Below the pieces are notes generated by a model, which did not search any database, was not told the origin of the DNA, and worked only from the letters and a program-made list of their open reading frames with translations. From Chloroflexota bacterium (lineage in GTDB: Bacteria > Chloroflexota > Dehalococcoidia > SM23-28-2 > RBG-16-64-32): a DNA stretch of 7,271 nt. The stretch lies in the NCBI GenBank assembly GCA_005882715.1, contig VBEI01000023.1, forward strand, positions 1-7,271, read 5' to 3'. This document shows positions 5,255 through 7,271 of this stretch, piece after piece. Numbering within the stretch: position 1 is the first letter of the stretch; each line of letters begins with the position of its first letter. The position numbers were made by a program, and so were the translations under genes.

Positions 5255-7271
5255 CTAATCTCCTCCAGTCGTCATCGTGGGCTCAACAGCCGATTCCGTT
5301 GCCGCAGTCGCTGCCGGCTCAAGCCTACTTTCCAGCGCCAGCTTGGGCAGGATCCGGTCCATCCATTCAGGCAGCCACCAGTTCCAGCGGCCCATCAGCT
5401 GCATGGCAGAGGGGACGAGGATCAACCGAACGAGAGTGGCGTCGAGGAAGACCGCCGTGGCCAGCCCTATCCCGAACTCCTTGATCACCCGCTGGTCACC
5501 GAAGGCGAATGAGATGAAGACGGCGCACATGATGGCCGCTGCGGCCGTGATCACGCGGGTCGTAGCCGAAAGGCCGCGTGCTACCGATTCCGTGTTGTCG
5601 TTTGTTTTCAGGTACTCCTCCCTGATGCGGCTGACGAGGAATACCTCGTAGTCCATCGAGAGGCCGAACAGCACCGCGAAAAGCATCATCGGCAGGAAGG
5701 CTTCGACGGGACCCTCCTTGACGCCGATGAGTCCGCCGAGCCATCCCCACTGAAATATGGCGACAAGCACCCCAAATGCGGCTCCGATCGAGAGCAGGTT
5801 CATCGCCGCCGCCTTCAACGGCACGACGATCGAACGGAAGAACATCATGAGGAGTAGGAAACTGAGTGCGATTACGCCGCCGATGATAATTGGCATGCGT
5901 GACGAGTTGTGATCGCTGAAGTCGATTACCGTGGCCGTTGCGCCACCCACAAGCGGCTCAGCTCCGATGCCCTTGAACCGCTGGCGCAGGACGTCTCGGA
6001 GGTTGTGCACCAGATCCACGGTCCTCTGGTCCTGTGGAGCGAACGCCGGCGTTACGTTGGCCGTCGCAGCGGTCTTGTTGCCGTTGAAGCGAACCGGCGA
6101 AATCTCCCGTACCCCCGTGATACCAGATAGCAGCGGCGGCAGTTGCTCGACGACCGGCACCGCCGCCGGATCGTCGATCTTCATTCCGACCACAACGCGG
6201 CCGTTTGTGCCGAGGCCGAACCCTTTTGCGATCAGGTCGTACGCACGCCTGGATGTGGACGATTCCGGGTTGTTGCCGGCATCGGACACCCCGATCCGAA
6301 GATGCAGCACAGGCGAGGCGATCAGCAGGAGCAGCCCAAGCGAGGCCACCAGGCAGAGGAGCGGCGCTCGCTGGACGAGGCGGCTCAGGCGATAGCCCAG
6401 CCCTGCTTCCGCCTCCGCGCTGGGCGCGGCCAGCCCGGGAATCCGCAGGCTATTGATGTAAGGCCCCGCCAGCCGCAAGACCGCAGGCAGTACGATTATC
6501 GCCACCATCACGTTGAGCCCCACAATGACGGCACCCGCCGTACCAACCCAACCGATGATCGGGATGCCAGCCGCCCACAAGCCGAGCATCGCGATCACGA
6601 CCGTGCCCCCGGCGAGGAAGACCGAGCGACCGGCTGTCGAAGCGGCCTTGACCGTCGCCTCCTCAGCGGAGAGACCCTGCGCCATCGCTTCCCGAAAGCG
6701 GTTGACAACGAGGAGCGCATAGTCGATGCCGACGCCGATGCCGATCATGGCTGCGAACTGCGGAGTGAACGCTGGTAAGTCTACGAAAGCGGCGCCGAGA
6801 CCGACCATGAGGAGTCCGGAGCCCACTCCGAGGATCGCGATCGTGATAGGCAAACCCATGGCTACCACCGAACCGAAAGCCAGCAGCAGAATGATGACTG
6901 CCGCCCCAATGCCTATCAGTTCGGTGCGGCCCGGGGGATTGCGCTCGGCACGCTGGATGATGAACCCGCCGGCTTCTACCTGGAACTCCGGGGTCGACAG
7001 CTCCTTTCGCAGGTCCAGTAGCGCCTCGGCGCTTGACCGGGGCACGTTTTGCGCTTCCTCTGCATACTGCACGTTGATGCGGGCAATCTTGCCGTCAGGG
7101 GACACCGCCGCCGAATTGCCGTATGGTGAGGAGACAGCCGTGCCGTCCGGCAACCTCGAGAGGCGCTGTGCGAGATCCTCAACCTGCGACTTGACGGTGG
7201 GATCGTCAATGCCCCGCGACGCCTGGACGACCACGGTCACCGAATCGCCTGCCGTTGCCGGAAAGCGCTCT
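5255..7271 (-). CDS. MMPL/RND-family membrane transporter, 5' end cut by the window edge
   Basis: An inner-membrane RND-superfamily transporter of the MMPL type, which uses the proton gradient to move lipids or other hydrophobic molecules outward. The frame stays open to the right edge (ERFPATAGDS precedes the GTG at 7240, and ERFP...GDS is typical interior MMPL sequence), so the true start and first membrane helix lie outside. The visible part has 671 codons against about 700-750 for the family. Numbering from the edge: extracellular loop 1 (about 1-115), membrane helices 2-6 (about 118-266) with the charged-helix motif GIGVGIDYALLVVNRFRE (177-194), helix 7 (about 304-323), loop 2 (about 325-455), helices 8-12 (about 459-621) with the twin motif FGLSMDYEVFLVSRIREE (535-552). 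D183/Y184 and D540/Y541 are the Asp-Tyr pairs associated with proton coupling. The tail is Ala/Thr/Glu-rich. Substrate unknown; no lipid-synthesis neighbours are visible, and no functional link to the metal operon is evident. Confidence 0.93.
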   Translation of the reverse strand, partial: ERFPATAGDSVTVVVQASRGIDDPTVKSQVEDLAQRLSRLPDGTAVSSPYGNSAAVSPDGKIARINVQYAEEAQNVPRSSAEALLDLRKELSTPEFQVEAGGFIIQRAERNPPGRTELIGIGAAVIILLLAFGSVVAMGLPITIAILGVGSGLLMVGLGAAFVDLPAFTPQFAAMIGIGVGIDYALLVVNRFREAMAQGLSAEEATVKAASTAGRSVFLAGGTVVIAMLGLWAAGIPIIGWVGTAGAVIVGLNVMVAIIVLPAVLRLAGPYINSLRIPGLAAPSAEAEAGLGYRLSRLVQRAPLLCLVASLGLLLLIASPVLHLRIGVSDAGNNPESSTSRRAYDLIAKGFGLGTNGRVVVGMKIDDPAAVPVVEQLPPLLSGITGVREISPVRFNGNKTAATANVTPAFAPQDQRTVDLVHNLRDVLRQRFKGIGAEPLVGGATATVIDFSDHNSSRMPIIIGGVIALSFLLLMMFFRSIVVPLKAAAMNLLSIGAAFGVLVAIFQWGWLGGLIGVKEGPVEAFLPMMLFAVLFGLSMDYEVFLVSRIREEYLKTNDNTESVARGLSATTRVITAAAAIMCAVFISFAFGDQRVIKEFGIGLATAVFLDATLVRLILVPSAMQLMGRWNWWLPEWMDRILPKLALESRLEPAATAATESAVEPTMTTGGD

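Noticed and set aside
5168..5257. Short inverted repeats after the MMPL stop (GCTAG/CTAGC, AGCC/GGCT, CGGCG/CGCCG) as a terminator
   Set aside because: Stems are only 4-5 bp and no T-tract follows on the minus strand, so an intrinsic terminator cannot be supported.
6143..6778. A 211-codon plus-strand open frame within the MMPL gene
   Set aside because: It lies entirely opposite a conserved transporter sequence and its Arg/His/Gln-rich low-complexity translation is typical of antisense shadow frames.
7238..7240. GTG at 7240 as the true start of the MMPL gene
   Set aside because: The frame is open to the window edge and the upstream residues ERFPATAGDS look like normal interior MMPL sequence; starting at GTG would remove the first membrane helix.

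Overview
The window looks like a chromosomal piece from a GC-rich, non-proteobacterial soil or environmental bacterium. The best guess is Actinomycetota, with a Chloroflexota-type lineage as an alternative. The grounds are a lipoprotein (not periplasmic) metal-binding protein with a lipobox, an MMPL-family RND transporter of the kind common in Actinomycetota, and cluster-9 metal permeases with actinobacterial-looking motifs. Taxonomy is inference; there is no rRNA or other marker. Every gene I can support lies on the minus strand, so transcription runs from high to low coordinates.

In transcription order: (1) 7271-5255 is an MMPL/RND-type membrane transporter whose start lies outside the window. 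(2) 5254-4947 is a spacer without a gene, holding a possible promoter. (3) 4946-4307 is a small secreted protein of unknown function whose reading frame is broken by a one-base shift near 4683-4708, so it is probably a pseudogene. (4) 4306-4135 is a regulatory spacer containing a very good sigma70-type promoter with a perfect 7-bp dyad laid across it. (5) 4134-1 is a five-gene unit: a Fur/Zur-family repressor, a lipoprotein metal-binding protein, an ABC ATPase, and two different membrane permeases. The second permease runs off the left edge and is missing only its last residues.

The five-gene unit is a complete cluster-9 (Zn/Mn/Fe type) metal import system with its own regulator placed first. 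Spacing is 25 bp between the regulator and the binding-protein gene, a shared base at the binding protein/ATPase junction, no gap at the ATPase/permease 1 junction, and a 4-bp ATGA overlap between the permeases. This is strong evidence for one transcript with translational coupling. The simplest model is that the repressor binds metal, sits on the dyad over its own promoter and shuts off the whole importer. The metal itself cannot be fixed from sequence: the repressor looks Zur-like, but the binding protein has a His-His-Glu-Glu/Asp ligand pattern and no His-rich loop, which is closer to manganese binders.

I found no RNA gene, CRISPR array, insertion sequence or attachment site. The most notable items are the operator/promoter overlap and the decayed secreted-protein gene; neither amounts to a clearly new system.
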